From an uncultured Candidatus Melainabacteria bacterium (GTDB lineage: Bacteria > Cyanobacteriota > Vampirovibrionia > Gastranaerophilales > Gastranaerophilaceae), in assembly GCA_934718085.1 (NCBI GenBank), contig CAKUZL010000002.1, positions 1 to 64,000 of the forward strand: a stretch of 64,000 nt of DNA, given 5' to 3'. The position numbers and the translations under genes are program-made. Shown one piece after another: positions 17,221-25,743 of the stretch (position 1 is the first letter of the stretch; each line of letters starts with the position of its first letter). The notes under the pieces were generated by a model. The model ran no database searches and was not told where the DNA came from. It saw only the letters and a list, made by a program, of their open reading frames with translations.

Positions 17221-18622
17221 GCTTGTCGAAAAAATAAAATCGGATAAATTGCTTCAAACGGTTGCGGAGCTTGCAAAACCTTATGATTGCTACATTGTGG
17301 GCGGTTATATTCGAGATTTTCTCTTGAATAAAACGACTTACGACGTCGATTTGGTTGTAAAGCGCGATTTTGCAAAGGTTCTCGCCGAAAAAATCACCGC
17401 GTTTTTCGGGGCGCATTTTGTCGAACTCGATTCCGAAAACTTGATTTACCGTGTTGTAATGCCCGATAAATTGCATTATTTCGACATTTCGGGCATGCTC
17501 GACGACGATTTGAAAACCGATATCGACAGACGCGATTTGACAATAAATTCGATTGCATTTAACCTCAAAACACTTGAAATCATTGACTTGAATGGCGGTT
17601 TGAAGGATTTTCGAAACCGCGTGTTAAAAAGCGCGAAACTTTCGAACTTTATCGATGATTCTTTGCGTATATTGCGGGTTTTCAGGTTTTGCGCGCAAAC
17701 GGGCTTTGACATTGATCCCGATGTTTTCAATTTTGTGAAATCGAATGTGAAACTCATCGAAAACCCTGCAAAAGAGCGGGTTTGTGTCGAACTTTCAAAA
17801 ACTTTTGAAGGTATATATTCCCTGAAAGCCCTTGAAAAAGCCGACAAAGCGGGGCTTGTCGACTTGATTTTCCCGATAATGAAAGAAGTCAAAAAAATTC
17901 CGCCGAATTCGCATCATCATCTGGATTTATTTCATCATTTACTGGAATCTCAGGCAAAAATCGGCGAAATTTTCGAAAAATCAAATGGTCAGGTCAAAGA
18001 AGCGGTCGCACCGAGGCTCGGTTTGCTTAAGCTTGCGGCGTTTTTGCACGACATCGGAAAGCCTTCGACCTGGAAAATCGACGAAAACGGTCGACATCGT
18101 TTCATAACTCACGATTCCGTCGGAGCGAAGCTCGTTCGCCCGATTTTGGCGGATTTGAAATTTTCGAAAAAAAATATAAATTATATCGCGACGCTGATAA
18201 AAAATCACATTTACCCGTCTGCGCTTTTGCAGACCGACAGCTCGGAAAAGGCGAAAATACGCTTCTTTCGCAAACTCGGTGACTTTGTTCCCGACGTAAT
18301 TTTGCTCGCTCAAGCCGACAGGCTTTGCGCTTTGGGTCCCGCAATTACTCAGGAAACCGTAAATTCAAACATTTCGGGGCTGAATTCGCTTCTGGATTTT
18401 TATCTTGAAAATCTTGACAAAGTAAAATTGCCGGAACCGCTCCTGAACGGGCATGAAATTTCGGATTTGACAAAACTTCCTCAGTCCAAAGAACTCGGGG
18501 ATTTGGTCAAAGAAGTTCGAAATCTGCAACTCGAAGGCGTTTTGAGCACAAAAGACGAGGCGGTAAAATTTGTTTCGGAAAAAGTTGCAAAATCTCGGTT
18601 TTTAAGCGATAATCGAGTATAA
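17213..18622 (+). CDS. cca: CCA tRNA nucleotidyltransferase / poly(A) polymerase family with HD domain
   Basis: A 469-residue class II nucleotidyltransferase. The head carries IVGGYIRDFLLNKTTYDVDLVV (GG/DxD catalytic motif). DIDRRDLTINSIA and the RNA-binding and neck motif DDSLRILRVFRF follow. An HD domain appears at LHDIGKPSTW with NHIYPS downstream, as in bacterial CCA enzymes that also trim 2',3'-cyclic phosphates. It could also be an A-adding enzyme; the sequence does not separate these. ATG 17213 was chosen because GGAGGAC lies about eight bases upstream. Confidence 0.9.
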   Translation: MIELVEKIKSDKLLQTVAELAKPYDCYIVGGYIRDFLLNKTTYDVDLVVKRDFAKVLAEKITAFFGAHFVELDSENLIYRVVMPDKLHYFDISGMLDDDLKTDIDRRDLTINSIAFNLKTLEIIDLNGGLKDFRNRVLKSAKLSNFIDDSLRILRVFRFCAQTGFDIDPDVFNFVKSNVKLIENPAKERVCVELSKTFEGIYSLKALEKADKAGLVDLIFPIMKEVKKIPPNSHHHLDLFHHLLESQAKIGEIFEKSNGQVKEAVAPRLGLLKLAAFLHDIGKPSTWKIDENGRHRFITHDSVGAKLVRPILADLKFSKKNINYIATLIKNHIYPSALLQTDSSEKAKIRFFRKLGDFVPDVILLAQADRLCALGPAITQETVNSNISGLNSLLDFYLENLDKVKLPEPLLNGHEISDLTKLPQSKELGDLVKEVRNLQLEGVLSTKDEAVKFVSEKVAKSRFLSDNRV

Positions 18623-18640
18623 CGAAAAGGATTTTTAATT

Positions 18641-18961
18641 ATGAATAACGTAGTGGTAGTCGGAAGAGCGGGTAGAGACCCCGAAATTAAGTATTTTGAG
18701 TCGGGAAAGTGTAAAACGACTTTCAGTATGGCGGTTTCGCGTTGGGATGCCAAAACAAGCGCGGAAACGACGGATTGGTTCAACATCGATATGTGGGACA
18801 AACCGGCGGAAATCGCGGCGGAATACGTCAAAAAGGGCTCGCTGCTTTGGGTTGAAGGTCGATTGACCGTGAACAAATACACCGGCAAAGACGGAAATCC
18901 CAGAGAATTTTTCTCGATAAATTGCAATCAAATGCGACTTTTGGGTAAAAAGGCGGAATAA
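18641..18961 (+). CDS. ssb: Single-stranded DNA-binding protein, short form without acidic tail
   Basis: A 106-residue protein consisting only of the OB-fold: VVVVGRAGRDPEIKYFESG, SMAVSRWDAK, DWFNIDMWDKPAEIAAEYVKKGSLLWVEGRL, and a closing strand ending LGKKAE. Typical bacterial SSBs continue with a disordered linker and an acidic tip (DDDIPF-like) that recruits repair proteins; that part is absent. It could be an auxiliary SSB or a PriB-like protein. It has AAGGA upstream and lies between cca and the sugar-acid kinase with gaps of 18 and 2 bp. Confidence 0.88.
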   Translation: MNNVVVVGRAGRDPEIKYFESGKCKTTFSMAVSRWDAKTSAETTDWFNIDMWDKPAEIAAEYVKKGSLLWVEGRLTVNKYTGKDGNPREFFSINCNQMRLLGKKAE

Positions 18962-18963
18962 CA

Positions 18964-20274
18964 ATGCTTTACCCCGATACGATAGGTATCATAGCGGACG
19001 ATTTGACGGGCGCAAACGATACGGCTTTGCAATTTTTTCTCAAAGGCTGTAATACGCTGATTTTATATGACGAAAACAGTTTGCCGGAGTCGTTTGACAA
19101 AGTCAAAGTTTTTGCGATTTCGACGGAAAGCCGGAACGTTTCTCCCGAAGATGCCGCAAAAAAAGTGAAATCGGTTGCTTCGGCGTTTCGCGATAAGCTT
19201 AAAACCGAAAATTTGTATAAAAAAATTGATTCGACGATGCGCGGAAACGTCGCGGCGGAAATCTCGGCGTTAATCGAAGAATTTGGATACGATGCAGCCC
19301 TTATTATGCCTGCCTTTCCCAACGAAGGACGCACGACGGTCGGCGGTTTTCACCTCCTGAAAGGCGTCCCGGTTGAAAGAACGGAGTTTGCGGGCGATCC
19401 CGGTGCACCGATTACGGAATCTCACATTCCGACGATTCTCTACAACGATTTGCCCGAAAATTTGCGTGACAAAATAGCTTTAATCGATTTTCGAATAGTT
19501 AAACAAGGTGCGGGTCCGATTTTATATAAGCTGAACGACCTTATTTCCAAAGGTTTTCGCTTTATTGTAGTGGATGCGATTTCTTCGACCGATATCGAAC
19601 AGGTCATTTTTGCATTGAATAAATCGCCAAAAAAAATTTTACCGTGCGGTTCCGCAGGTGCAGCGCGCGCGGTTGCGGAAATTTGGCTGGACGAAGCCGA
19701 AAATACCGAAGTAAAATCCCCTGTATTACCTGATTTACCGCGGTTTGTGGTCTCGGGCTCCGCGACAAACGTTGTCGCGGCTCAAATCAAGAAGCTCGAA
19801 GACTACGACGTTGACAATATTTATTTCGTCGATCTTTGCGCAAACGACATTGTAAGCGGCAAAAAAGGCGAAATTGTCGACAAAATTTTGCGAAACCTTG
19901 TCAGAAATTACACCGTCGTTTTGCATACCTCGAAGCTTTTTGCCGACAAACTCGCGCTGTCCGACTTTTTAATCGAAAACGAACTTTCAAAATCCGCGTT
20001 TTTGACAAAAATCAGTGATTGTCTCGGCGAAATTGCGGCGTCCGTATTGGCACAAAGACAGGCGTTTTTGGTTACCGTCGGCGGCGAGACTTCTCAAAAA
20101 TGTTTTAAATATTTGAATTGTAAGACTTTTAAGCCCATTGATGCGGTGTTACCCGCAATTCCCCTTTGTATCGACTCCGAAGGTCGTTATCTCGTCACAA
20201 AATCCGGAAACCTCGGCGGAACAAACACTTTGGTCGAAATTTTGAAATATTTTGATATGCATTCGATAAAATGA
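18964..20274 (+). CDS. Four-carbon acid sugar kinase (DUF1537; OtnK/DtnK type)
   Basis: A 436-residue protein of the DUF1537 kinase family. The N-terminal domain has IGIIADDLTGANDTALQF (substrate Asp-Asp) and KKIDSTMRGNVAAEI. The C-terminal nucleotide domain has VVSGSATNVVAAQI, VTVGGETSQKCFKYL (the GGxT ATP loop) and SEGRYLVTKSGNLGG. Characterised relatives phosphorylate D-threonate, D-erythronate or 3-oxo-tetronates. Direct coupling to pdxA (4-bp ATGA overlap) matches the D-threonate kinase and 4-phospho-D-threonate dehydrogenase pair. Which tetronate it uses cannot be read from the sequence. Confidence 0.9.
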   Translation: MLYPDTIGIIADDLTGANDTALQFFLKGCNTLILYDENSLPESFDKVKVFAISTESRNVSPEDAAKKVKSVASAFRDKLKTENLYKKIDSTMRGNVAAEISALIEEFGYDAALIMPAFPNEGRTTVGGFHLLKGVPVERTEFAGDPGAPITESHIPTILYNDLPENLRDKIALIDFRIVKQGAGPILYKLNDLISKGFRFIVVDAISSTDIEQVIFALNKSPKKILPCGSAGAARAVAEIWLDEAENTEVKSPVLPDLPRFVVSGSATNVVAAQIKKLEDYDVDNIYFVDLCANDIVSGKKGEIVDKILRNLVRNYTVVLHTSKLFADKLALSDFLIENELSKSAFLTKISDCLGEIAASVLAQRQAFLVTVGGETSQKCFKYLNCKTFKPIDAVLPAIPLCIDSEGRYLVTKSGNLGGTNTLVEILKYFDMHSIK

Positions 20275-21230
20275 AAAAACTCGGAATTACCATCGGAGAT
20301 TTTAACGGAATTTCTCCCGAAATTACAATAAAAGCACTTAATTCGACGGATTTGCCCGCCGAGAAAATTGTTATTTTTGCAAACTCGAAACTTTTTGATT
20401 TGTATGCCGAAAAGTTCGGATTGCGTCTTAAAAAAAAGTTCGAAGTTGTTGAAATCCCATTCTTCGAGGACGATTTTGCGCCCGGAAACGAGTCGGCGGC
20501 ATCCGGAAAATTTTCGTTTTTATGTCTGAAAACCGCCTGCGAGTACGTAAATAACGGAGTTTTGGGCGCAATTGCGACGGCTCCGCTTTCTAAAAACGCC
20601 ATGCACCTTGCGGGGTTTGATTTTTCGGGACAAACCGAGGTTTTGGAGACTTTTTGCGCGAAAAAAAATCGGCATACCGAAATGCTTTTTACGGCGGGAA
20701 CTTTCAGGGTTTTGCTTTTGACCAGGCATATTGCGCTTTCCGAGGTTTCGAAATCTCTGTCGATTGATTTGATTGTGCGAAAAATTAAGGTTTTGAATGA
20801 GTCTTTAAAAAGGTTTTACGGGCTTGATGCTCCAAAAATCGGGCTGTGTGCGCTCAACCCGCATGCGGGCGAAAACGGGCTTTTCGGAGACGAAGAGCAA
20901 ATGATTTTTGCACCTGCCGTCGAAAGATTGCGTGCGAGCGGAATTGCGGTATCGGAGCCGATTCCGGCGGACGCTCTTTTTGCAAAAGCGGCAAAAAGCT
21001 TGCTGAACTGCGAAAAGCCGCAATATGATTGTTACGCGGCGGTTTATCACGACCAGGGTTTAATTCCCGTAAAAATGCTTTGCCCGAAAACCGCCGTAAA
21101 TACGACAATCGGGCTTGATTTTATTCGGACTTCGCCAGCTCACGGAACTGCGTTTGACATAGCCGGGCGGCTCGAGGCGGACGAAACGGGTATGATTTGC
21201 GCGATAAAATCGGCACTTTCGACGTTTTAG
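20271..21230 (+). CDS. pdxA: 4-hydroxythreonine-4-phosphate / 4-phospho-D-threonate dehydrogenase (PdxA family)
   Basis: A 319-residue NAD-dependent beta-decarboxylating dehydrogenase. Motifs are ITIGDFNGISPEI at the N-terminus, IATAPLSKNAMHLAG, the metal-binding TRHIALSEV, LNPHAGENGLFG and AVYHDQGLIPVKML, all PdxA-family landmarks. Its partner gene encodes a four-carbon acid kinase, so it is probably the catabolic PdxA2 type rather than the vitamin B6 enzyme. No other B6 gene is in the window. Confidence 0.9.
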   Translation: MKKLGITIGDFNGISPEITIKALNSTDLPAEKIVIFANSKLFDLYAEKFGLRLKKKFEVVEIPFFEDDFAPGNESAASGKFSFLCLKTACEYVNNGVLGAIATAPLSKNAMHLAGFDFSGQTEVLETFCAKKNRHTEMLFTAGTFRVLLLTRHIALSEVSKSLSIDLIVRKIKVLNESLKRFYGLDAPKIGLCALNPHAGENGLFGDEEQMIFAPAVERLRASGIAVSEPIPADALFAKAAKSLLNCEKPQYDCYAAVYHDQGLIPVKMLCPKTAVNTTIGLDFIRTSPAHGTAFDIAGRLEADETGMICAIKSALSTF

Positions 21231-21263
21231 TGCGTTTTCGGTATAGACATTTTCAGGTTTGTC

Positions 21264-21292
21264 GGTGTTGTTCCGTTATTTACGGAAACACC
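21264..21292 (+). terminator. Hairpin after pdxA
   Basis: A strong stem-loop (GGTGTTGTTCCGT / ACGGAAACACC with one bulge) starts 33 bp after the pdxA stop. The following T-run is poor, so it may act as a 3' stabiliser rather than a classical terminator. Confidence 0.45.
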
Positions 21293-21423
21293 TTGTTCTA
21301 ACCGGTTTTTCGTGGTGTATCGGTTTGTATTTTTGTGTAATAAAACTGCCCGCGTCGACCGTCCGGTTAAAATTTTTTCGTAAAAAACAAAAGGACACGT
21401 GGCTTAATGCTTCGATTGAATGC

Positions 21424-21463
21424 AAAAAGAGCGAAAACCCTCTGATTTTCGCCCTTTTTAAGA
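21424..21463 (-). terminator. Terminator of the PPi-phosphofructokinase gene
   Basis: The stem AAAAAGAGCGAAAA / TTTTCGCCCTTTTT with a loop of about ten bases lies 17 bp past the minus-strand stop. On the minus strand it ends in TTTTT. It can act on both strands. Confidence 0.8.
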
Positions 21464-21479
21464 TTTTAGGATTCGGGAA

Positions 21480-23144
21480 CTATTTTGTTTGTTCCAAAGC
21501 CAAAGTGTGGGTCGTTACGTCGCAAACGTTTGACGGTCCGAAGTATTGGATTGCGCCCGGGAAGAGGTATACGTCTTCCATAGCCCATTTTTCTCTGTTA
21601 GCGGCAAGTTTGCCGAAAACGGGACCTTCGATGTCGACGAGTGCTTTCTTGATTACGGGTTTGAATTCGCCGTGACGTTTTTCCATATTCATCATCATCG
21701 TCAGGGGAGTTCCGCCCGCAACCCATTCCGAAGCGGGTTTTGACAGATTTTTAACCGAAGAAATATATCCTGTCAGTCCGAAGCTCAAGAGTGCGAACGC
21801 GTTGAAACCGAGCGAATAGCAATAATCCGCGTCGAAGTTCGACGGGAACGCGCAGCGGCCTTCGTATCCGAAGAAGTGTGCCAAATCGGAGAATTTGCCG
21901 GTATATTCGCCGTTTTTCTTCATTTCTGCGAGACGCGTTTTGACCATTTCAATCAACAATTTTTCGGTGTCTATTCTGGAGACCTGAACGTTTCCGTGGG
22001 GGTCTCTGTCCATCAGCAATTGAGTTTTAATCATTGCCGGCAACGACGCGTAAACTTTCGCGTTGGAAGGTTCGAGAGCTTTTTTGATATATTCGAATTT
22101 TTCGTTGTCGGTCAAAGACTTGTATTCGTCGGAGTTTTCGGCTTTCGCAAGAACGTCGTTGAGGTTTGCAATCATCGATTTCATTTCGGGAATGAATTCG
22201 ATTAAGCCTTCGGGAACGAGGACGACGCCGAAGTTTTTGCCCGCAGCGGCTCTTTTTGCGACCGTTTGCGCGATATCTTCGACGATTTGGCTCAACGACA
22301 TGTTTTTGGCTTCGACTTCTTCGGAAATCAAAGTGATGTTGGGTTGAGTTTGGAGTGCAACTTCAAGCGCGACGTGGGTTGCGCTTCTTCCCATAAGCTT
22401 AATGAAGTGCCAGTATTTTTTGGCGGAATTTGCGTCACGTTGGATGTTTCCGACCAATTCCGCGTAAGTTTTTGTTGCCGTGTCAAACCCGAAGGAGATT
22501 TCGATTTCGGAGTTTTTGAGGTCGCCGTCGATGGTTTTGGGGCAGCCGATAACGTTGATACCGGTGTTGTTTGCGAGGAACCATTCCGCAAGAAGTGCCG
22601 CGTTGGTGTTTGAGTCGTCGCCGCCGATGATGACGATACCCGTAATGTCAAGTTTTTTGCAGACTTCGAGCGATTTTTTGAATTGTTCTTCGGTTTCGAG
22701 TTTTGTTCTGCCCGAACCTATCATGTCAAAACCGCCCGTGTTACGGTATTTATCGATAAATTCTTTTGTAATCTCAACGTATTTGCCTTCGATGATGCCG
22801 GAGGGTCCTCCTAAAAATCCGTAGAGTTTGTTTTCGGGGTTTGCCTGTTTCAAAGCGTCGAAAAGCCCCGCGATAACGTTGTGTCCGCCGGGAGCTTGTC
22901 CGCCCGACAAAATTACGCCGGCGTTCATGCGTTTGCATTCTCTTTCCGTGTTTGAGGTCGAAAACGTAACTGTGGGCTTGCCGTAGGAAAATTTAAACAA
23001 ATTCTTTACGGCTTCTTCGTCTTTAACAGCTTTTGTTGCCGCGCCTTCGGTCATAACGAGCTTTTTGATGCCGTTAGACAACGACGAGGGCAATTTTGGT
23101 TGATAATTCAATCTTTCTTCTTGAAGGTTTGACAATTTTTTCAT
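21480..23144 (-). CDS. pfp: Diphosphate--fructose-6-phosphate 1-phosphotransferase (PPi-PFK, long type)
   Basis: A 554-residue phosphofructokinase of the long, plant/spirochaete-like group. [13 protein letters not shown] is at the N-terminus. [16 protein letters not shown] carries the second Asp where ATP enzymes have Gly, and [11 protein letters not shown] carries the Lys typical of PPi use. Together these mark pyrophosphate as phosphoryl donor. It catalyses reversible F6P to F1,6BP conversion, saving ATP and working in gluconeogenesis too. The start has AAGGA nine bases upstream. Confidence 0.92.
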   Translation of the reverse strand: MKKLSNLQEERLNYQPKLPSSLSNGIKKLVMTEGAATKAVKDEEAVKNLFKFSYGKPTVTFSTSNTERECKRMNAGVILSGGQAPGGHNVIAGLFDALKQANPENKLYGFLGGPSGIIEGKYVEITKEFIDKYRNTGGFDMIGSGRTKLETEEQFKKSLEVCKKLDITGIVIIGGDDSNTNAALLAEWFLANNTGINVIGCPKTIDGDLKNSEIEISFGFDTATKTYAELVGNIQRDANSAKKYWHFIKLMGRSATHVALEVALQTQPNITLISEEVEAKNMSLSQIVEDIAQTVAKRAAAGKNFGVVLVPEGLIEFIPEMKSMIANLNDVLAKAENSDEYKSLTDNEKFEYIKKALEPSNAKVYASLPAMIKTQLLMDRDPHGNVQVSRIDTEKLLIEMVKTRLAEMKKNGEYTGKFSDLAHFFGYEGRCAFPSNFDADYCYSLGFNAFALLSFGLTGYISSVKNLSKPASEWVAGGTPLTMMMNMEKRHGEFKPVIKKALVDIEGPVFGKLAANREKWAMEDVYLFPGAIQYFGPSNVCDVTTHTLALEQTK

Positions 23145-23210
23145 ATCGTAAATCCTTTTTTAATTTTTATTACATGTAGATTTTAACATAAAAAAATCGG
23201 TATCAAGAAT

Positions 23211-23348
23211 TTATTTCTTCCATATTTCGTCGAGGTCGTAAGTTGCGTAAAATTTAATCATTCTGTAATAAAAGTCTAAAATTCCGCCGAGTATTGTTTT
23301 TGCGATTAAAAAAACAAATATAAAGATAACTTTTATAAAATTGTACAT
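23211..23348 (-). CDS. Possible 45-aa membrane peptide
   Basis: An open frame of 45 residues lies between the AbrB-like gene and pfp. It has one hydrophobic helix (VIFIFVFLIAKTILGGIL) followed by a basic and aromatic tail ending DEIWKK. No ribosome site is seen. A TATAAT on the same strand lies only a few bases before the ATG, so the start may be wrong or leaderless. It could be an independent small membrane protein, a toxin-like peptide opposite the antitoxin-like gene, or chance. Confidence 0.35.
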   Translation of the reverse strand: MYNFIKVIFIFVFLIAKTILGGILDFYYRMIKFYATYDLDEIWKK

Positions 23349-23407
23349 ACATTATACCATATTATGTAAGATTATATGTAAGTTTAAATGTAAGATACCA
23401 TTGTACA
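23340..23407. promoter_or_regulatory. Operator-like repeats upstream of the AbrB/MazE-like gene
   Basis: Three direct copies of (T/A)ATGTAAG occur with exact 12-bp spacing at 23363, 23375 and 23387. They are bracketed by two copies of ATTGTACA (23340-23347 and 23400-23407), the second extending to the palindrome TTGTACAA. The array lies just upstream of a small DNA-binding-type gene and would suit autoregulation. Confidence 0.5.
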
Positions 23408-23437
23408 AAGTTTTTATTTGCAAAAGGGATTTAAAAA

Positions 23438-23614
23438 ATGGAACGCAAACTTATGAGAAACGGCAACGGATGGGCTTTATGCCTGAACAATACCATTCTC
23501 AAGCTTTTAAAAGTCGATCCCGAAACGGATATGGTCGAATACATCATCGAACGCGACAAACTCATTATCCAAAAAGGCGGCAAACGACCCGATCGCGAAG
23601 ATTCTTTTAAATAG
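23438..23614 (+). CDS. AbrB/MazE-type SpoVT-fold protein (58 aa)
   Basis: A 58-residue protein in a frame that short-ORF filters miss. It begins MERKLMRNGNGWALCLN, followed by ILKLLKVDPETD and IERDKLIIQKGG. This is the swapped-hairpin pattern of AbrB/MazE antitoxin N-terminal domains (K-x-GNSxAL-x(1-3)P ... D-x-V-x(1,3)-I ... L-x-I). AAAGGGA lies about nine bases upstream. No toxin of the usual MazF or VapC type follows; the next gene is skp. It is either an orphan transcription regulator or an antitoxin partnered by the divergent membrane peptide. Confidence 0.75.
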   Translation: MERKLMRNGNGWALCLNNTILKLLKVDPETDMVEYIIERDKLIIQKGGKRPDREDSFK

Positions 23615-23673
23615 TTTCTTGCGTTTTCGGCGGATATGGTATAAAATTGTATACGCAAAAACGGAGAACTATC

Positions 23674-24135
23674 ATGAAAAAATTTTTATTGTCGGCAATG
23701 CTTTTTGCTTTTTCAACGACGGCTGTTCTTGCCGATACCATTGGGTTTGCGGATTTCAAAAAAATCGAGACTAACTATTCTTACGCTCAAAATCTTTATA
23801 AACAGGTCGACGAAAAAGTCGCCGGTTTGCAACAATATTTGCTTAACAAAGAGAAAGAATATAAGCAAATAGCTTCTCCCATAAGCAAAAAGAGCTTCGA
23901 AGAAAAAACCGAAAAAGAATATAAAGCAAAAGAAGAAACCGTAATTAAGTTCAAAAAACAAAAGGAAACCGAAGTTTTCGACAATATTTCGGAAGCGGCG
24001 AAAATTGTTTCGGCAAACAAAGGCGTTGACGTGGTTTTTGACTACCGCGTAATCTTGACGGGCGGAGTGGACTTGACTCAGGATATCATAAATTATCTTA
24101 ACGAAAACCCTACACCGGCTAAAAAAGCCAAATAG
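23674..24135 (+). CDS. skp: OmpH/Skp family periplasmic chaperone
   Basis: A 153-residue protein with a signal peptide (MKKFLLSAMLFAFSTTAVLA). A short body strand (IGFADFKKIETNY) precedes a long charged coiled-coil arm (residues about 40-110), and the end is GVDVVFDYRVILTGGVDLT. These are standard OmpH/Skp features, including the closing VDLT. It escorts outer-membrane proteins through the periplasm. ATG 23674 has GGAG nine bases upstream, better than the earlier in-frame TTG start. Confidence 0.88.
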   Translation: MKKFLLSAMLFAFSTTAVLADTIGFADFKKIETNYSYAQNLYKQVDEKVAGLQQYLLNKEKEYKQIASPISKKSFEEKTEKEYKAKEETVIKFKKQKETEVFDNISEAAKIVSANKGVDVVFDYRVILTGGVDLTQDIINYLNENPTPAKKAK

Positions 24136-24166
24136 CACTTAAATCACAGGTAAAGAAGGAGTAACG

Positions 24167-25471
24167 ATGAGAGCTGTAGACTTAATCGAAAAGAAAAAAC
24201 AGGGACAGGCTTTAACGAGAGAGGAAATCAAGTGGTGGATAGACGCCGTAATGAGCGGAGAAATTGCCGATTACCAGACTTCCGCGTTGTTGACCGCGAT
24301 ATATTTCAAAGGAATGAATATCGACGAAACGACCTATTTGACCGACTATATGGTTAAGTCGGGTGAAGTTCTTGACCTGAGCGATATCGGCGATAACGTA
24401 GTCGACAAGCACTCTACGGGCGGGGTCGGCGATAAAATTACGTTGATGTTTTTGCCGTTGATGGCGGCTGCGGGCGTTCCCGTTGCAAAACTCTCCGGCA
24501 GAGGACTCGGCTACACGGGCGGAACAATCGACAAATGCGAGTCTATTCCGGGTTTTTCGACAAATTTGTCTACCGATAAATTCAAAGCTCAGATAAAACA
24601 AATCGGCGCGGCGTTGGCTTCTCAAACCATGTCGCTTGCCCCCGCGGACGGTAAATTGTATGCCCTCAGAGACGTTACGGCAACCGTTGATATAATTCCC
24701 TTAATCGCGTCGTCCGTTGTCTCCAAAAAAATCGCGTCGGGCGCAAACGTCATTGTTCTCGACGTCAAGTACGGTTCGGGCGCATTTATGAAAACTCCCG
24801 AAGATGCCGTAAAATTGTCCGAATGCATGGTTGAAGTCGGAAAACGCCTCGGCAGAAGCATTTGCGCGGTCATAACCTCGATGGACGAACCTCTCGGCAG
24901 GGCGGTCGGAAACTCGCTTGAAATCAAAGAAGCCGTAGAATTTTTAAAAGGTCGCTCGTGTAAAGATTTGGAAGAAATTACGTATGCTCTTGCGGGTGTC
25001 GCGTTTGAGCGTTTGGGCAAATTCAAAACCGAAGAAGAAGGCAAGGCATACTTGAAAGAACTTATTTCGAGCGGAAAAGCGTTGGAAAAATTCGGTGAAA
25101 TTATTCGCGCTCAAGGCGGAAACGACGGCATTTTGACTGATTATTCGCTTTTGCCTCAAGCGGATTACACTTTTGAAATTAAGTCCGAAAAAGACGGTTT
25201 TGTCGAAAGAATCGACGCTTTGAAAGTTGCAAAGGCTTCGAAAATTTTGGGCGCGGGTCGCGAAAAGAAAACGGATTCGATTGATTACGCGGTCGGAGTT
25301 TACCTTGACAAAAAGACCGGCGAAACCGTAAAAGCAGGCGAAACGATTGCGACGCTTTACGTAAACGACAAATCGAAACTCGACGAAGCCGCGGCAAGCG
25401 TCAAAGCGGCGTTTGACATCGCTTCCGGCGAACCTGTTTACAAAAAACACGTTTACAAAATTATTAAATAG
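24167..25471 (+). CDS. pdp: Pyrimidine-nucleoside phosphorylase (thymidine phosphorylase family)
   Basis: A 434-residue nucleoside phosphorylase family II enzyme. VDKHSTGGVGDKITL is the phosphate-binding signature, SGRGLGYTGGTIDKCESIPGF is the pyrimidine site, and VLDVKYGSGAFMKT follows. The C-terminal PYNP_C domain is complete. It splits uridine or thymidine into base and ribose or deoxyribose 1-phosphate. It starts 31 bp after skp with GAAGGAG upstream. Confidence 0.93.
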   Translation: MRAVDLIEKKKQGQALTREEIKWWIDAVMSGEIADYQTSALLTAIYFKGMNIDETTYLTDYMVKSGEVLDLSDIGDNVVDKHSTGGVGDKITLMFLPLMAAAGVPVAKLSGRGLGYTGGTIDKCESIPGFSTNLSTDKFKAQIKQIGAALASQTMSLAPADGKLYALRDVTATVDIIPLIASSVVSKKIASGANVIVLDVKYGSGAFMKTPEDAVKLSECMVEVGKRLGRSICAVITSMDEPLGRAVGNSLEIKEAVEFLKGRSCKDLEEITYALAGVAFERLGKFKTEEEGKAYLKELISSGKALEKFGEIIRAQGGNDGILTDYSLLPQADYTFEIKSEKDGFVERIDALKVAKASKILGAGREKKTDSIDYAVGVYLDKKTGETVKAGETIATLYVNDKSKLDEAAASVKAAFDIASGEPVYKKHVYKIIK

Positions 25472-25500
25472 TCGTTGAAATATTTATCGACATCTGTTTA

Positions 25501-25536
25501 GCGGGAGGTTTTCGAGCGAAGACCTCTCGCTTTCGT
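25501..25536 (+). terminator. Terminator after the pyrimidine phosphorylase gene
   Basis: The stem GCGGGAGGTTTTCG / CGAAGACCTCTCGC includes G-U pairs and is followed by TTTCGTT. Confidence 0.7.
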
Positions 25537-25699
25537 TACTGTTTGCGTCGAACCGAGGCGACGCGCGTTTGGGGCATAGCCGAAATTACTGCAGGTGCGG
25601 GGCTGTCCGACGTTCTTGCGAATTTGTTATAATCTGTTCAATTTTTTTCGAATAATAAATTTCGTGAAAAAGTTGATTTTTTTATTTCGGTAATTATTG

Positions 25700-25705
25700 T
25701 ATAAT
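25700..25705 (+). promoter_or_regulatory. -10 box upstream of the TPR protein gene
   Basis: TATAAT lies 39 bp before the ATG at 25744, in an AT-rich stretch. A second TATAAT lies near 25628. Confidence 0.4.
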
Positions 25706-25743
25706 TTGGGCGGGTGCCTTGTGGTGAGCGTTTTGGCGGGAAG

